64,000 bases of DNA from Perognathus longimembris pacificus (Eukaryota; Chordata; Mammalia; Rodentia; Heteromyidae): NCBI RefSeq assembly GCF_023159225.1, contig NC_063161.1, forward strand, positions 6,509,580-6,573,579, given 5' to 3'. Positions 1 to 11,978 of the stretch are shown in pieces; the stretch's first letter is position 1; each line of letters starts with the position of its first letter. A program made the translations under genes and the position numbers. A model generated the notes under the pieces. It saw only the letters and a list, made by a program, of their open reading frames with translations, was not told the DNA's origin and did no database searches.

Positions 1-773
1 AGTTAATATGAGAGGCAATCAACACTGTCGAGTGTTTGATTAAGTATAAACCATGACTTTACACAAATAAGCACTTTCTTATTTCAGAGAATGCTAGGAT
101 ACAGAGAGTAGCTTCTAGAATTAGTAATTACTTGAGATAGGCCTTGTGAAAGTGGTAGGATTTAAATAGATGGCAAAGGGAAGGCTGTTGCAGTGGGCAT
201 ATAGGCTGAGCCATCAGTGATGATGGAGATCAGATGACCTGCATTAGCAGAGAGAAGCAAAGGGAGCTGATGCATGAGGAGGAAAGGGCCTGGCTGTGGG
301 TTACCTCCTGCTAAATCACAAATAAGCAGTGGAGAGCTTTTAAAACCCAAAGAACTTGGACTTCATTACTGAGTTACAGGAGTTCTGAAGGACTTTTGGA
401 TATAAACTATAAATAACTAAGTAATGACTGAATTGAAGAGGATTAATTTGGCATGTTTCACAGTAATGAGCTGGGATGGAATGAGGCTGACAGTACAGAA
501 ACCCAGTACAACTTACCTCTGGGTTATTCAGAACTCTCAAGATTTCTGTTTAAACAAACATTTTTCCCTTTGAGATAATGTGCTAAGATCCCTTTTATTT
601 ATCATCAGACTTCTTTTAGGCCATACTCTTTGACTCACTTATAAAGTTATCATTTTTAACAAGCCTCTAAGCAACTAATTGCAGTTTATCCTTCCTAGAA
701 TACTTGGAAAGAATGCTAATAAAATAGAATGATTTTAGTCTAGTTTGTATCTTTATATTTTAAAGTTTTGTTC

Positions 774-972
774 AATTTTTTATTAGTAGTAGTAGTATTT
801 TGGTGGTACTAGAGATTTAACTCAAGAGCCTCATAAAGCACTTGTGTCCTCTGGCTTTTAGTTTGTTTTCAGGTAGGCTCTCAAGCTTTTGCTAGGACCA
901 GCCTTAGACAGTGACCTATCTACATCATCTCTCAAGTAGCTGGGATTACAGTTCTGTGCCACAATATCTGGA
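774..972 (-). repeat. Degraded B1/ID-like SINE, antisense
   Basis: Reads in reverse as a rodent SINE: 'ggtggtactagagattta' near 800 matches the ID-type A/B-box region in antisense, and 'agtagctgggattacag' near 938 is the antisense start of a 7SL/B1-like monomer. It is heavily diverged, so the family is uncertain. Confidence 0.45.
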
Positions 973-1296
973 AGATTTTGCTCAGTTTAAATTTTTGTAT
1001 TGATCATTAAAATAGCTATATGAAGATGACTTAGATTGTATGTTCTTACTAAAGTGCTATCAGAACATCATTGTCATTCTGAATTTTCCTGTATTACATA
1101 TGCTAAATTTTAAGATGATTTTGGTAAACATAAAACAAAAAAATGGTTTTTTCCCATGTAAATTAGGAAAGTCAGTGAAAAATATTCAAACTTCACATTT
1201 AAAGAATGCTTTTATGCAGATACAGTGATACACATATGAACTTTGGAATGTCATCAATATAGTTTCTTATTAGGAATATATTAAGTGGGTTTGTTT

Positions 1297-1506
1297 TTGT
1301 GTGTGCCAGTCCTGGGGCTCTGTCCCTGAGCATTTTGCCCAAGGCTAGTGCTCTACCACTTGATCTACAACTCTACTAGATTTTTGGTGGTTAATTGAAG
1401 ATAAGAATCTCACAGACTTTCCTGCCTGGGCTGGCTTTGAACTATGATCCTCAGATCTTAGCTTCTTGAGTAGCTAGGATTACAGGCCTGAGCCACCAGT
1501 GCCTCT
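1297..1506 (-). repeat. B1-like/Geo composite SINE, antisense
   Basis: Antisense Geo half ('cagtcctggggctctg', 'gctctaccacttga') followed by an antisense B1-like half ('cctgcctgggctggctt', 'agtagctaggattacagg', 'gagccaccagtgc'). The order is that of a reversed full-length composite. It is moderately diverged and lies within the intron. Confidence 0.75.
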
Positions 1507-1735
1507 CTAGGAATATATTAGTATTTCAGATGGAATCTTGTACCAACTAAATATAACTGGTTCATCAAATTGTGAGAGTTTTAGAAGAAGCCATTTTCTT
1601 ATACCAATGTTTTCTTTCCTTTAATCTTTAAGTCTTTTGGTCTAGAAATATAAGGGCTTATGTTTTCTTTAGTTTCTGTGTCTCTATTTTTCCTTTTACT
1701 TAAGAAAACATTGAGTACATTTTCTAAAATTGGCA

Positions 1736-2138
1736 CTCCTAGATTCTGGGGCAGGAAGATACTCCTACTAAGGTCACCTTAAGGTGACTGTTACCAGGTA
1801 GGGGGGAAAAACTAATGAATGAGGAGTTAGAATTTCTCAATGAACTCCAAACAGGATATGGTAAGATAGACAATAGTAGGATTGAGCAAAGAAAGAAAAG
1901 AGCCAGAGGTGCTTTAAGGAAAGTGATACTTGGGCAAATCAGTGCAGCAGTGATACTCATAAGACAATAATATTGGAAATTAGCTGTACAACTTGCGGGG
2001 AGCTGAAGGGGAGGGATATGGAGAGAAAAAAAAGGGAGGGGGTTTGACAAGAAATGTACTCACTACCTTACATATGTAACTATAACCCCTCTGTGCATCA
2101 CCTTGACAATAAAATTAAATTTTTAAAAACTTGAAGGA
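1736..2138 (+). repeat. Unnamed retroposon 3' end, copy 1
   Basis: Ends with 'aatgtactcactacctta', 'gtaactataacccctctg' and 'cttgacaataaaatt', so it carries an AATAAA signal and an A-rich tail. The same ending, with a purine-rich stretch before it, occurs at 3228-3537 and, reversed, at 18764-18880. The shared 3' end with poly(A) marks a retroposed family, probably a LINE 3' terminus. The 5' limit here is uncertain. Confidence 0.55.
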
Positions 2139-2142
2139 AAAA

Positions 2143-2330
2143 AAGTGATACGTGACTGGAACATGGTGGCTTATGCCTAAAATTCCAGCTACTCCAGAAA
2201 TTTGGTGAGACCTTTTTATCTCAACCAACAAGCTGGAGATGCCAAGGTCAAGGCCCAGTACTAACAGGGGAAAAAACTGGATATGAAAGCTAAGGCAGGA
2301 GATCACACGCTCTGGGGAGACCTAGGCTCC
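2143..2330 (+). repeat. Degraded B1-like/Geo SINE
   Basis: 'ggtggcttatgcctaaaattcc' near 2165 is the 7SL-type start of a B1-like monomer, followed by 'tttttatctcaaccaacaagctgg' and a fragment like the Geo 3' end ('caaggtcaaggcccag'). Old and partly deleted. Confidence 0.5.
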
Positions 2331-2963
2331 TCACTTAGAAGATTAGTGGGGAAGAATAGAATCCCTGGTGGAGAAAGCAAGGAAAATTTCTTGAACTGTC
2401 TTAATTGTTAGTATATACCAGTAGTTTTTCTAGTCTTCAACTATGGATGAAAGTCAAAAGTGCACTAGACACTAGAAAGGAAAATTCACTTTTCTTTAAT
2501 AACTAGAGCTGAAGTGATGATGAGAGCATGTATTTGTGCATTATGAACTATATATGTAATCACATAGAGCAAATACATAACTATACCCTTGCATCCTCTT
2601 CCCTTATAGTACCTTCAAATGATATAATCTTCCTTGGAGCTTTTCACCTAGTTCTATGAACTCAATCTCATAAAAATAACTTACTTTCTTTTCATATCCA
2701 AGTCACAGTGAAACTTTGAGGGCAATGCCTAGCAATTGTTTATAATAATTTGCATCTAGAAGTTCAGACCAGACCCATTGTCATGGATCCAGTAGATATT
2801 TGTAGCTCAGGTTCACCCTAAATTTCACTTAACACTTCTTCAGTCCCTTCTATTTGTAGTGCATATCATGTGTCCAGTTTGTTTCAGGCTCTATTCTAGG
2901 TATCCTAGGTGTTAGTGCCCATAACAGACAAGAGATCCCCAACCTGCTAGAACTTAAATTTTA

Positions 2964-3195
2964 TCTAGGCACCAGTAGCTCATGCCTCTTATCATAGCTA
3001 CTCAAGAGGCTCATTTCTAAGGATCACAGTTAAAATCTAGACCAGGAAGAACAATCCAAGAGACTTTTATCTCCAACTAACCAGAAAAAAAGCCTGAACT
3101 AGAGGCATAGCTCAAGTGGTAGAGTACAGCCGTGAGTGAAAAAAACAATGATATTGTGAGGTCCTGAGTTCAAGTCCCAGTTTTTAAAAATAGTA
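2964..3195 (+). repeat. B1-like/Geo composite SINE
   Basis: Left half: 'gtagctcatgcctctta', 'agctactcaagaggct', 'aaggatcacagtt'. Middle: 'gagacttttatctccaac'. Right Geo half: 'agctcaagtggtagag', then 'gtcctgagttcaagtcccag'. Complete but diverged. Sense orientation relative to the gene. Confidence 0.75.
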
Positions 3196-3227
3196 CTTCT
3201 TTCATTTTTCTTCCCCATGGTTTTACC

Positions 3228-3537
3228 CCTGATGTCACTGTAACTGACTTTGGTACACTGGATATTGTATGTACATTTATCGGAACTAGGGAAGGGAACA
3301 CCAAAACGGAAAGACAAAGGGTAAAAGGTGAACCAATGCAACAGCAATACTTACAAGACAATATGCTGTAAACCAACAGTACAACTCGCAGGGAAGGTGG
3401 GCAGGGAACCAGGGAGGGGGGAAGGTGGGAGAAAAATGAAGGAGGAAATAACAAGTTTGATTTTTAAAAATGTACTCACTGCCTTATATATGTAACTATA
3501 AACCCTCTATACATTACCTTGACAATAAAAAAACTAA
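3228..3537 (+). repeat. Unnamed retroposon 3' end, copy 2
   Basis: Shares with the 1736-2138 copy the 'acaagacaata' and 'agtacaactcgcaggg' segments, a purine-rich tract (about 3390-3450), and the ending 'tgtactcactgcctta', 'aactataaaccctctata', 'cttgacaataaaaa'. The AATAAA and A-rich tail support retroposition. No coding remnant seen. Confidence 0.55.
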
Positions 3538-4106
3538 CAAAATTAAAATTTTTTAAAGTACTTACATTTTAGTAATTGTCAGGGTCACTCTGTTTCACTT
3601 CTTCCATGTGGACAAAGTTTTTTTTTATGATTACACCGCTATCTAAGTAGAGTTTCTTTAATGTGTCTCCTGTAGACACCAGGGGGAGGAGGACATTTTT
3701 CATTCCAGGAGAAAAGGACTGTTTTGTAGCTAAGGCTCTGCAAAGATAGACCAGTGTGATGTGGCATATTTCTCAAGTTTATCTTGTAAAGGATGAAAGC
3801 TTGAAGATACTAAAAATATGGTGGTTTCAGAGACAGATAAGTGGGTGAAGGGAGGAATATTTAAAGACAAGTTATTTGAAGTTTGCCTTGCCTTGTTGTG
3901 TTAGTGAGGAGAAAAGGAGAAGGCAGACACCAAATGACTAAGGCCTCAATTACAGCTTGAGTGTACTTTAAATAGACCGTAGAAGCATAGTAAGAAAGCA
4001 AAAGGACTAAATAGGAATTCTGTTATGGCACTAAAAACCCTATTTATTAAACCAGCAGTAGATTTGAAATCGATTATTTTCAGGTTTATTTCTTGTTAAT
4101 TTCCAG

Positions 4107-4502
4107 ATGTCGTGCCTGCTTCCTCTGAAAAAAGCCTATCTGGGCAGACAAATGTGAATTTGGACAAGAGATCAGACAGTGGCATTACAGATACTCTAAC
4201 AATAAACTCCTTGACGACACTTCATGAAAATCAGACAGCCACAAAAAGTTTGGAAACACTGACAACTTTACCAGCATTTTGGCCATCAAGTAAAGAAGAG
4301 GTCATCAGCCCCAATTTAAGGGCATCAAAGTCAGATTCTACTTTCTATAACCAGTCCTCTGTAGAGACACTTTATGCCTCTCCCTCTTTCAAAACATTCA
4401 GCACAGTAAAGGAGATGGAAAGCAATGAGGACCATCACAAATCAGCACAAGCCAGCACTGTGCAGGTAGAGGAGAAACACCTCGGGCCCGTGGCCACATG
4501 CG
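4107..4502 (+). CDS. Internal coding exon of an unrecognised Ser/Thr-rich protein
   Basis: A 396-nt exon bounded by acceptor 'ttccag' (ends 4106) and donor 'cg|gtgagt' (GT at 4503-4504). The frame through 4109-4501 is open for its whole length, starting DVVPASSEKSL and ending LGPVATC. Both ends are phase 1, so the exon is symmetrical and could be skipped without changing frame. The roughly 132 residues are rich in Ser, Thr, Lys and Glu, with no hydrophobic or catalytic motif, so the segment is probably disordered. The split codon joins directly to the terminal exon at 13472 (g + tt gives Val). I do not recognise the family and propose no function. It could be one of several alternative internal exons of a scaffold-like protein. 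That it is coding is well supported by frame, splice signals and compatible phases. Confidence 0.8.
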
Positions 4503-4904
4503 GTGAGTTTGCCCCAAACCCACCAACCTAACCAGTGGAAACACACTATTGGAAGCACTCTTCTTTTACTGTTAGATCATTTCTGTCTACCTTTTTTAGT
4601 TCACCTCTCTTTCACTCCTCATCGGTGGTATTTAAATGTACATACCACAGAGATAATTCTCAATCGGGAAATTGCCCTTTTTATTTAAGAACTAATGGAT
4701 AATTTCTCATTGTGCATTACCAAACAGTGGAATGAATATATTACAATAAGTTCTGAGTAATTTTTATGCAAACAAAATTAGAAAACCTAACATTTATTTA
4801 AGAGCTTCCAGTTAGATATTTAGCTTACTTATTAAGAGACTATATGGAAAAGAATTGGTTACATGTATGTTGGTATCCTCATACAAGTATATGTACGTTT
4901 TTGT

Positions 4905-5115
4905 AGGGAGGGGGAGACATACTAGGGTTTGAACTCAGAGCCTTGTGCTTGCTAGGCAAGTGCTCTACCATTTTAGCCATACCCCCTCCCAGCCCTTGTT
5001 ACTTTAGTTATTGCTCAAGGAGGGTCTTGTGTTTATGCCCAGGCTAACTTGGACCTCCGTCCTCCCATTTATTCTTACCAGATAGCTACAATGACAGGCA
5101 TACTTCCAAGTTTAT
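4905..5115 (-). repeat. ID/B1-type SINE, antisense
   Basis: 'actagggtttgaactcag' and 'ctaggcaagtgctctacca' are the antisense B and A boxes of a tRNA-derived ID-like monomer. A degraded B1-like part follows in antisense ('tgcccaggctaacttgg'). Confidence 0.6.
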
Positions 5116-5225
5116 ATTGATTGAGATGGAGTCCTATGAACTTTTTGTCCAAGTTAGCCTTGAACTCTCTAACTCTCCACTAGCTAGGGTTTTAAGGGTA
5201 AGCCATTGTACCAACATTAAGAGGG

Positions 5226-5345
5226 TTGGGCATGGTGAGCACACCTGTAGTCTTATCACTCAGGAGGCTGAGGCAGAGGACCATAAGTTTGAGACCAGTC
5301 TAGGCTACGCAGTTAAGAGCTGTTTCAATAAGCCAAAACAAAAAT
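5226..5345 (+). repeat. B1 SINE monomer
   Basis: 'ggcatggtgagcacacctg', 'cactcaggaggctgaggcag', 'gtttgagaccagtctagg' and the A-rich end 'aaaacaaaaataa' give a 7SL-derived B1 monomer of normal length, in sense orientation. Confidence 0.75.
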
Positions 5346-6663
5346 AACTATTAAGAATGATGCCATATTGTTCAGATTGTGATGAAGGACAAAGCCAATA
5401 GAGACTCCAGGTTGGCTGTCAATTATTCAATTATTTATCCTTCTTTAAAGTTAATTATTAAAAAAGAATAATTTGTTTGCTTGTGCTTTTTCAAAGACCT
5501 AGTAGTAGTTTTATTGGCTCTTCTGTATGATAATGCTTGCCAACTCACATAAATTCAAAGTTTTCAGTATAAATCTTTTAAAGTGCCCCAAACACAAATT
5601 ATAAGTACATATGAAAACAATGGAAACCACTATGCTGAGGTTAGTTAGAAAGGGAAATGAATAATAAAGATTCTTACCCTACTCTTTAGTGGACTTTGGA
5701 TACTGAATGGCCTAAAGATAGTAAAAACCCCCTCTGAGTTTTGTTACCAAATTAACTTTCTACTGAGCCCAATTGCACTGTCCTGAATGCTGGGAGGGCA
5801 TATACTCATGGCTATCATAGCTCTGGGAGCTTTTGTGCTTTTGTTCATTTCTTTCTCAGATACCACTAAGAGATAATTAAAAATGCATTTAGCCACTGAC
5901 TCTGTACTGAGTACAGTTAATAAAATTCAGCAAGGTTAATAAATTTCAGCAAGAAGTCCCTCTAAGATAGCTACTATTAAGTTGTTTAAAAAAAACGGTT
6001 TAAATTGTCATAAGATAACCAAGAATAAAAAATAATAATGGGTCAAATCCCAAGAAAAGTATATTGAAATGAAGTCCCACCTTCACTTCTATTCTTGAAT
6101 CAGAGGCCTAGGTTTTCTGGGTACTGGGATGCTGAGTCTCATGTTCTCAGTGTACTTAGGAGACAGATTGGAGCTTGAGACTTCTGAAGTGTCAAGTACT
6201 CACAGGGTCAGTGTTCTGATCCCCCATACTCCCAACCTCCAGCTGTGATCCTTTTTCCATGTTGTCTTTGTCCTGTTACTTTTTTGCCAATCCTTAACAA
6301 ACAATTCTAGCATTCCCACTACCCATTCCCACTATATAAAATGCTAGCCATAAACTAAAGTGAGTCTCTAGCTTTGGCTGTAATCTCCCCTCCAGTTTTT
6401 CTCCCAAAAAAATCCTGTGCTGATGTTGAGCTATTTCTTTGTTGATTCACTGCACCTTTTTGAGCCTAATACACAGGACCCTACTAAATAGATAACAATA
6501 GCAAAAAATGGGCTGGAGGCCTGGCTACGGTGTTAGAAAACATCAGCTACAATGGAGGTTTAAGTTAGCTAAATGGATTCATAAATGACCCAGGTGTTAC
6601 AATTAGCATACAAGTTCATAGAACAGCTAATAGAAATGTACTCAAGTATTTCAATAGACATGG

Positions 6664-6765
6664 AATGAATACATGTAATTCTAGCACCCCAGAGGCCGGA
6701 GGCAGGAGGACAGCAAGTGCAAGGCCAGCCCAGGCTACATAGTGAAATCCTATGTCATAAAAACA
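6664..6765 (+). repeat. B1 SINE monomer
   Basis: Shortened B1: 'acatgtaattctagcaccc', 'gaggccggaggcaggagg', 'caaggccagcccaggctac'. The A-rich tail runs into a TA-rich microsatellite (about 6766-6815). Confidence 0.7.
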
Positions 6766-6839
6766 AATATATATATAGTTACATATATTACAATATGTGT
6801 GTATATACATATATAACAAAGAAGAGAATCAGCAGACAA

Positions 6840-7870
6840 AAACTATTTTCCAAGAACCAAATGGAACTTCTGGAGATGAAAAATAAAAATGTCACTCGGG
6901 GCTCTTACAGAAAATTGAAAATGAAAAAAGCAGATAAGCAAATTTGAAGATATGTTGATAAAAAGTGGTAAGGAAAAGAGTGTTAAAAATAAACAGTTAC
7001 AGAGTCTTCTGGGAGACTAGTAGTCTGACACTGGAGTAATAGGAATTTCAGATGCCTAGGAAAATAGATATGAACAGAAAAATACTTTGAAAAGATAATG
7101 GTCAAAATCTCTCCAAGTTTATGGGGGAAAAGAACTTTCAGATTCAAAATGCTCAAGCAGAATAAACAAAGAAAATTACCTGGGCACATTGTAGTTGAAC
7201 CCCTAAATTCCAGAGATACAGTTTTGAAAGTGGAAAGTTTTTGAGTGGTTGTATTACATACAAAGAGCAACCTAAATGTGCCTGACTTCTTGCCATGAAC
7301 AGTGTATATTAGGAGACAACTAAGTCATCTTACAAGTTTTAAGAGATAAAACCTATCAACCCAGAATTCTGTATTTAGAAAATTTTTAATTGAAGCCAAG
7401 CCAAGAAATATTTAAATGAAGAAAGATGAATGATCAAGAAATCTATACTGGGGGCTGGGGATATAGCCTAGTGGCAAGAGCGCCTGCCTCGGATACACGA
7501 GGCCCTAGGTTCGATTCCCCAGCACCACATATACAGAAAACAGCCAGAAGTGGCGCGTGGCTCAAGTGGCAGAGTGCTAGCCTTGAGCGGGAAGAAGCCA
7601 GGGACAGTGCTCAGGCCCTGAGTCCAAGGCCCAGGACTGGCCAAAAAAAAAAAAAAAAAAAGAAATCTATACTGTGAAAAGCAGTGGAGAAATATTTTCA
7701 GACCAATAGGAAGTTACACTAGATAGTAACTTGAATCTATAAGAAAATATGGTGAGAACTAGAAGCTATAACTATGTAGGCAGTCTGAAGTTCTGTATTT
7801 TTACTCCTAATTAAAGAATACATAAAACTAAAGCACAAATAGTATATTTGGAGATTTAAGGCAAATGTAG
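6840..7870 (+). mobile_element. LINE-1 remnant (5'/ORF1-side, L1M or HAL1 type)
   Basis: The passage around 7080-7370 ('atggtcaaaatctctccaag', 'tcaaaatgctcaagcag', 'ttacctgggcacattgtag', 'cctatcaacccagaattctg') has the wording of the old L1 region where host copies read 'caaatttgatgaaa' and 'ctgtcaacccagaattc'. It is heavily mutated with no open frame, and is interrupted by a young SINE at 7451-7659. Limits are approximate. Confidence 0.55.
7436..7674 (+). mobile_element. IDL-Geo SINE with perfect 15-bp target duplication
   Basis: Full-length young copy. The ID-like monomer starts 'ggggctggggatatagcc' at 7451, with B box 'ggttcgattcc' near 7509. Linker 'accacatatacagaaaa'. The Geo monomer has 'ggctcaagtggcagagtgc' and 'cagggacagtgctcaggc', then 'ggactggcc' and an A tail. 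The direct repeat aagaaatctatactg flanks it at 7436-7450 and 7660-7674, identical on both sides. This copy fixes the family's boundaries for the rest of the window. Confidence 0.92.
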
Positions 7871-7986
7871 ATGTAGTGATGACAAAATAATGTAAAGAAG
7901 GGAAGTTCATGGAATTAAACCACTAAAAGATATCTGTATTCATAAATTAGATGTGCACATTTGACCACAATTTTACTTACTGATTT

Positions 7987-8165
7987 TTGGTGGTACTAGA
8001 ATTTGAATTCAGGATCTTGTGCTTATTAGGCAAGTGCTGTACCTCTTGAACCATATCTCTAGTACTGTCTGCATTAGATATTTTTCAGATAAGGTCTTGT
8101 ACTCTTCGTCAAGGCTGGGCTGGCTTCTGACTCTATCCTCCTACATATCTGGAATTACACCTGGC
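7987..8165 (-). repeat. ID/B1-type SINE, antisense
   Basis: Antisense ID boxes ('ggtactagaatttgaattc', 'aggcaagtgctgtacc') followed by antisense B1-like 'aaggctgggctggcttc' and 'tctggaattacacctgg'. Diverged. Confidence 0.6.
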
Positions 8166-9326
8166 TGAGGTAATGAGCGATGGCAAGTGCATAGTGTAGT
8201 GGACCTCAGATAGAAAGGTGGCATCCCTCTAGGGACTTCACATCTTTACCGAGTCGGGGTAGGGGAGACAGGCATGCTGATACCCGATGACCCATCTCGC
8301 CTCAGTGTAAGTTATTGATCTGTAGCTCAGACTATTATTTAAAGTCATTAGATCTCTCATGATGTACTCCAGAAAAGAAAACAAACTGGTGAACACCTTG
8401 AAGCAAGACATGTGGCAACCAGCTCTTGTATTCTGAGTCACAGCTGTAACCTGTGTGCCCATCAGGCATGTCCTAACTCTCAAAAGACCTGTTAGCCATT
8501 CCCATTCCCTTTGTGTCCATAAGACTCTGAGCCAGAATAACTAACCATTTCACATTTTTATTAAATGAGGAAACTGGCAGAAAATTGGTTGGAAAAGTGC
8601 CGCAGCTAACTCTTAGCTCTTGATAATTATTATATATCAACTATAAAGGCTGAAGGAAATGAATTAGAGAATGAAAACAAATCCTTCTGCTTGACCATTA
8701 AAGGATATGTTTCTTCAAAAAAATTTTAACATCTGTAGCTAATAAGGTATTTTTTAATATTCCAAAAATATATTCATTTTTTTATTTTTGCAACATAATT
8801 CTAAATGCCTTTTTAAGTTGAAAGCTATAATACTGTAATTAACTGGACCTCTATTGTTTTTTAGTATAAACAGTGAAAGATAACCAACATCATTTGGAAT
8901 CATTTTAGTCAGTGCTGGTTTCAAGAAGCCTCAACGGTTGGCCTGTATCTACCACAGAGTGGAAGTGTGAAATACGGCCACTTACTGTATCTTACTTGGC
9001 AGTATCTGCTGCATGCCAGCTTTGTTGAGTAGGCTGCATGAGGAATGAATGCTAATAAGATACCCACATCAATTCTGTGGAGAGCTAGAGGAGGAGAACC
9101 CAATGGGCAGCAGAGCCACGCCCTCAAGAACAGCGTGAAATGTACAGTGCAGCTGTGGAATGTTTGGAAACAAAAGCAAATTGGTGTGCGGCAGTTAGAG
9201 AAGAGTGGCTTCCCACAGCAACAGCATTGCATCCTGTAAACTAGAGCTGCCGAACTTACATGAGAAGCTGTTTAGCCAGTAGTACAATCACAAAGCCAGG
9301 GAAAGATGGACACAGGGCAGGAAGCC

Positions 9327-9491
9327 AGTGGTCTCCAATCCTGTGCACATCAGGAACACCTGAAGGCCGGTTTCATCTGTCCTCTGGCCCAGTCCCAGCT
9401 TCTGACTCAGTAGATCTTCAGTGGGGCCCAAGAACTGCATCCAGCAAGTTCCCAGGTGATGCTGCCCCCACACATTGCAGACCACTAGTAT
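9327..9491 (+). mobile_element. MER5-like hAT DNA transposon remnant
   Basis: Begins 'cagtggtctccaatcctg' and ends 'cattgcagaccactag', giving inverted termini. The inner text ('acatcaggaacacctga', 'ttctgactcagtagatctt', 'aagttcccaggtgatgctg') matches the well-known non-autonomous MER5 elements of placental mammals. Length fits MER5. An old, inactive fossil. Confidence 0.75.
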
Positions 9492-10115
9492 AAGTAAATG
9501 CCAGCAGCCTTAGTCACCTGGGTGAGCAGTAGCAGCATCACTGTGTTGTCCTTGAATAGATGGCAGCCCTGTGTTAGTGTTTGACTCCAGTATTATTTCC
9601 CTCTTGACCTACTTGGAGATGTCCTATTAAATCCTCTTTTCTGATCAGTGCAAACTCGAATTCTGTTTATAGAGTAGAACTTGGAAAACATGTTTGAGGG
9701 CCTAAAATCTTAGACTTCTGATGCCTGCCACTGGGTGTAAGCTCCTGACATCTAGACACCCCTGCTCACCAAGGCTGTGAAGGTCCTCTTGGTAGTTGGG
9801 CTGAAACCTATCTTCTTACAACTTTTGTGAGCTCATCACAGTTCTAATCATGCACCGTAAGAGAAGTGGAAGGTATTCTTGCTAAGGTTTTGTGACTACC
9901 CCTCCAGATTATTAAAGGTACTGGACTCTCATCCTTTTTCTTCCATCTCTTCTTAGATAAAGATGAACATATCTGTCAGCAGCCACTCCCATGGAGAAGT
10001 CAAGTCCCCATACTGTTCCTGTTTGCATGCCTTCTAAAATTTATACCCAGAATTTAACATAATTCTGTAATAAAGTGACAATAATCCAAAGATAGGAGAG
10101 TAACATGAAAATATA

Positions 10116-10215
10116 ATGTAGTGGTTAAGATTAGGTACAATGGAGTCTGAATCTCTTCTCTTCTAGCCTTCAAGTCTTGGGGAAGATTTCTAGTCTCTTT
10201 GAGATTTCACTGTCT
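10116..10215 (+). repeat. MIR-like SINE fragment
   Basis: 'tgtagtggttaagatt' with 'tggagtctgaatc' and then 'tagtctctttgagatttcac' follows the MIR order (tRNA-like start, then core). Diverged, so family assignment is tentative. Confidence 0.4.
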
Positions 10216-10300
10216 CCCACTTAAAAGGTGTTTATAAAACTTGCTCCATGGACAAGATGCCAGTGCCTCAGCGATCAGGAAGATTGGCCAAATAAGGCAA

Positions 10301-10302
<2 letters not shown>

Positions 10303-10358
<56 letters not shown>
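10303..10358 (+). repeat. (TG)n microsatellite at a SINE tail
   Basis: About 27 uninterrupted TG units directly abutting the 3' (tail) end of the antisense SINE at 10359. On the SINE sense strand this is a (CA)n tail. Confidence 0.95.
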
Positions 10359-10359
<1 letters not shown>

Positions 10360-10545
10360 GCCAATCCTGGGGCTTGAACTCAGGGCCTGAGCACTGTTCC
10401 TGAGCTTCCTTTTCCTCAAAGCTAGTACTCTACCACTTGAGCACCACTTCTGGCTTTTTCTGTTTATGTGGTACTGAGGAATCGAACGCAGGGATTCATG
10501 CATGCTAGGCAAGCACTCTACCTTTAAGCCACATTCCCAGCCCCG
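10359..10545 (-). repeat. IDL-Geo SINE, antisense
   Basis: Antisense Geo ('caatcctggggcttgaactc', 'ctctaccacttgagcacc', 'acttctggctttttctg') then antisense ID ('ggtactgaggaatcgaac', 'ctaggcaagcactctacc', 'cattcccagcccc'). Full-length. Confidence 0.88.
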
Positions 10546-10572
10546 CAACAATATTTTTGAGACTCCATCTCA

Positions 10573-10785
10573 AAAGAAAAGCTATACATGGTAGTACTCA
10601 CCTATCGCCCCAGCTGTAGCAGGAAATGTAAATAGAAGGATTGTAGTCCAGGCCAACTGGGGCAAAAAAAAAGACCCTGTTCCAAAAATAATCAGAGCAG
10701 TAAGGGCTGGAGGCATGGACCAAGTGGTATAGTGCCTGCCTAGTGTGAAAGTTGCTAGCCCCATTACTGCCCAAAAAACAGTAAC
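10573..10785 (+). repeat. B1-ID type composite SINE, diverged
   Basis: B1-like start 'atacatggtagtactcacc' and 'gtagtccaggccaactgggg', then an ID-like part: 'aagggctggaggcatggacc', 'agtgcctgcctagtgtg'. Confidence 0.55.
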
Positions 10786-11536
10786 AACAACTAAACGCCC
10801 TATTCCAGGTCTGGTACAATACTAGTATATTATATTGCTGTAACAAAGTTCTTGTGCCTAAATACTTGGTCATCATCAGGAGGCTTATTTAGCTCATGGT
10901 TTCTGAATGTTTAAGAGCATAGCACCAGCATCTGCTTAAATATGGTGAGCTCCCCAGGCTGCATCACGTGGGGGTGGCGTTGTGGGAGGAGGAACTTCGG
11001 AGAAGAAAGATCGCAGGAAGAGAGATGAAGCCAGAGAGGGATTCAGAGGGGTTTGCTCTTTTAAAATAACTGGATCCTATGAAAACTACATTAACCCCTT
11101 CCAAAGGCTGTGCCTCCAGTGGCCTAATCACCTGCCCCTTTACCACTTCTTCAGAGCCACACTGGGGACCAGGTTTCCAGCCATGAACCTGTGGGAATAC
11201 ACGGTATCAGGCCATAGCAGGTGTTAAATAGAATTTGAAATCATCTATTTGAAAATCATCTACTTAAATCCTTGGACTCGATCTTGCCAAGAGGTGAGAA
11301 ATTGCCCTGATTAGCTACCCATCACCATAAGCTGGTGAGGTCAGAGAGTGTGTTTTCTGGAGAGTCTTTGGAGGTCTCTGAAGGGAAAAAGGTGACAGAT
11401 AGCAGAGGTTGTAGGTACTGTGATCAGACAAGCTCACCACAGCCAACCTTGACCCCCATGGCAGGAGACAGGAAAACCATGCTCCTTAGCCCCTCTCCTG
11501 CCTCCAAAAAAAGAACAGAAGATACTCCTATTGCTG

Positions 11537-11768
11537 CTTGCTGGTGGCTCACACCTGTGATCCTAGCTACTCAGGAGGCTGAGATCTGAGGATCGTGGTG
11601 CAAGGCCAGCCTGGGCACCAAAGTCTGTGAGACTCTTATCTCCAATTAACCACCAGAAAACCAAAGTGGTTCTATGGCTCAAGTGGTAGAGCGCTAGCCT
11701 TGAGCTAGCTGAAGAGCTAAAGGGCAGTGCTCAGGCCCAGAGTTCAAGCTCAATGACACACACAAAAC
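11537..11768 (+). repeat. B1-like/Geo composite SINE
   Basis: Complete: 'ggtggctcacacctgtgatc', 'agctactcaggaggctgag', 'gactcttatctccaattaac', 'ggctcaagtggtagagcgc', 'gttcaagctc', ending 'aatgacacacacaaaa'. The ACACACAC in the tail is relevant to the microsatellite observation. Confidence 0.88.
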
Positions 11769-11978
11769 AACAGCTCATATTAGTGGTTCCCAGCCTACAG
11801 CCCACCCTCACGCACACAGCTCCTTGATCAGAAGCAGGTATAGAGTGCCAGACCTCTGGAAAGATCCTCATGTGGAACAGTGAGGCAAAAAAGCAAAGGA
11901 AAGTAACACAAGGAAATAAGTTACACCATGAAAAGAGAGCACTTTAAAAATCTCTCTAGCTGTATTTCTTGCCTTCTC

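Larger units (their letters stand above)
1..4106 (+). other. Intron (partial), upstream of first visible exon
   Basis: AT-rich sequence ending in a good acceptor: a pyrimidine-rich stretch, then 'ttccag' at 4101-4106. It is inferred to be intron because an open, Ser/Thr-rich reading frame starts directly after the AG. It contains SINE copies and two copies of an unnamed retroposon 3' end (separate entries). A block at about 2840-2960 looks like an old mammalian interspersed repeat but I cannot name it. I see nothing else recognisable in 1-773, 973-1290, 1507-1735, 2331-2840 and 3538-4080. Confidence 0.6.

Noticed and set aside
7449..7520. tRNA gene-like A and B boxes
   Set aside because: They are the internal promoter of the IDL-Geo SINE, with poly(A) tail and target duplication. 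All tRNA-like hits in the window are SINEs.
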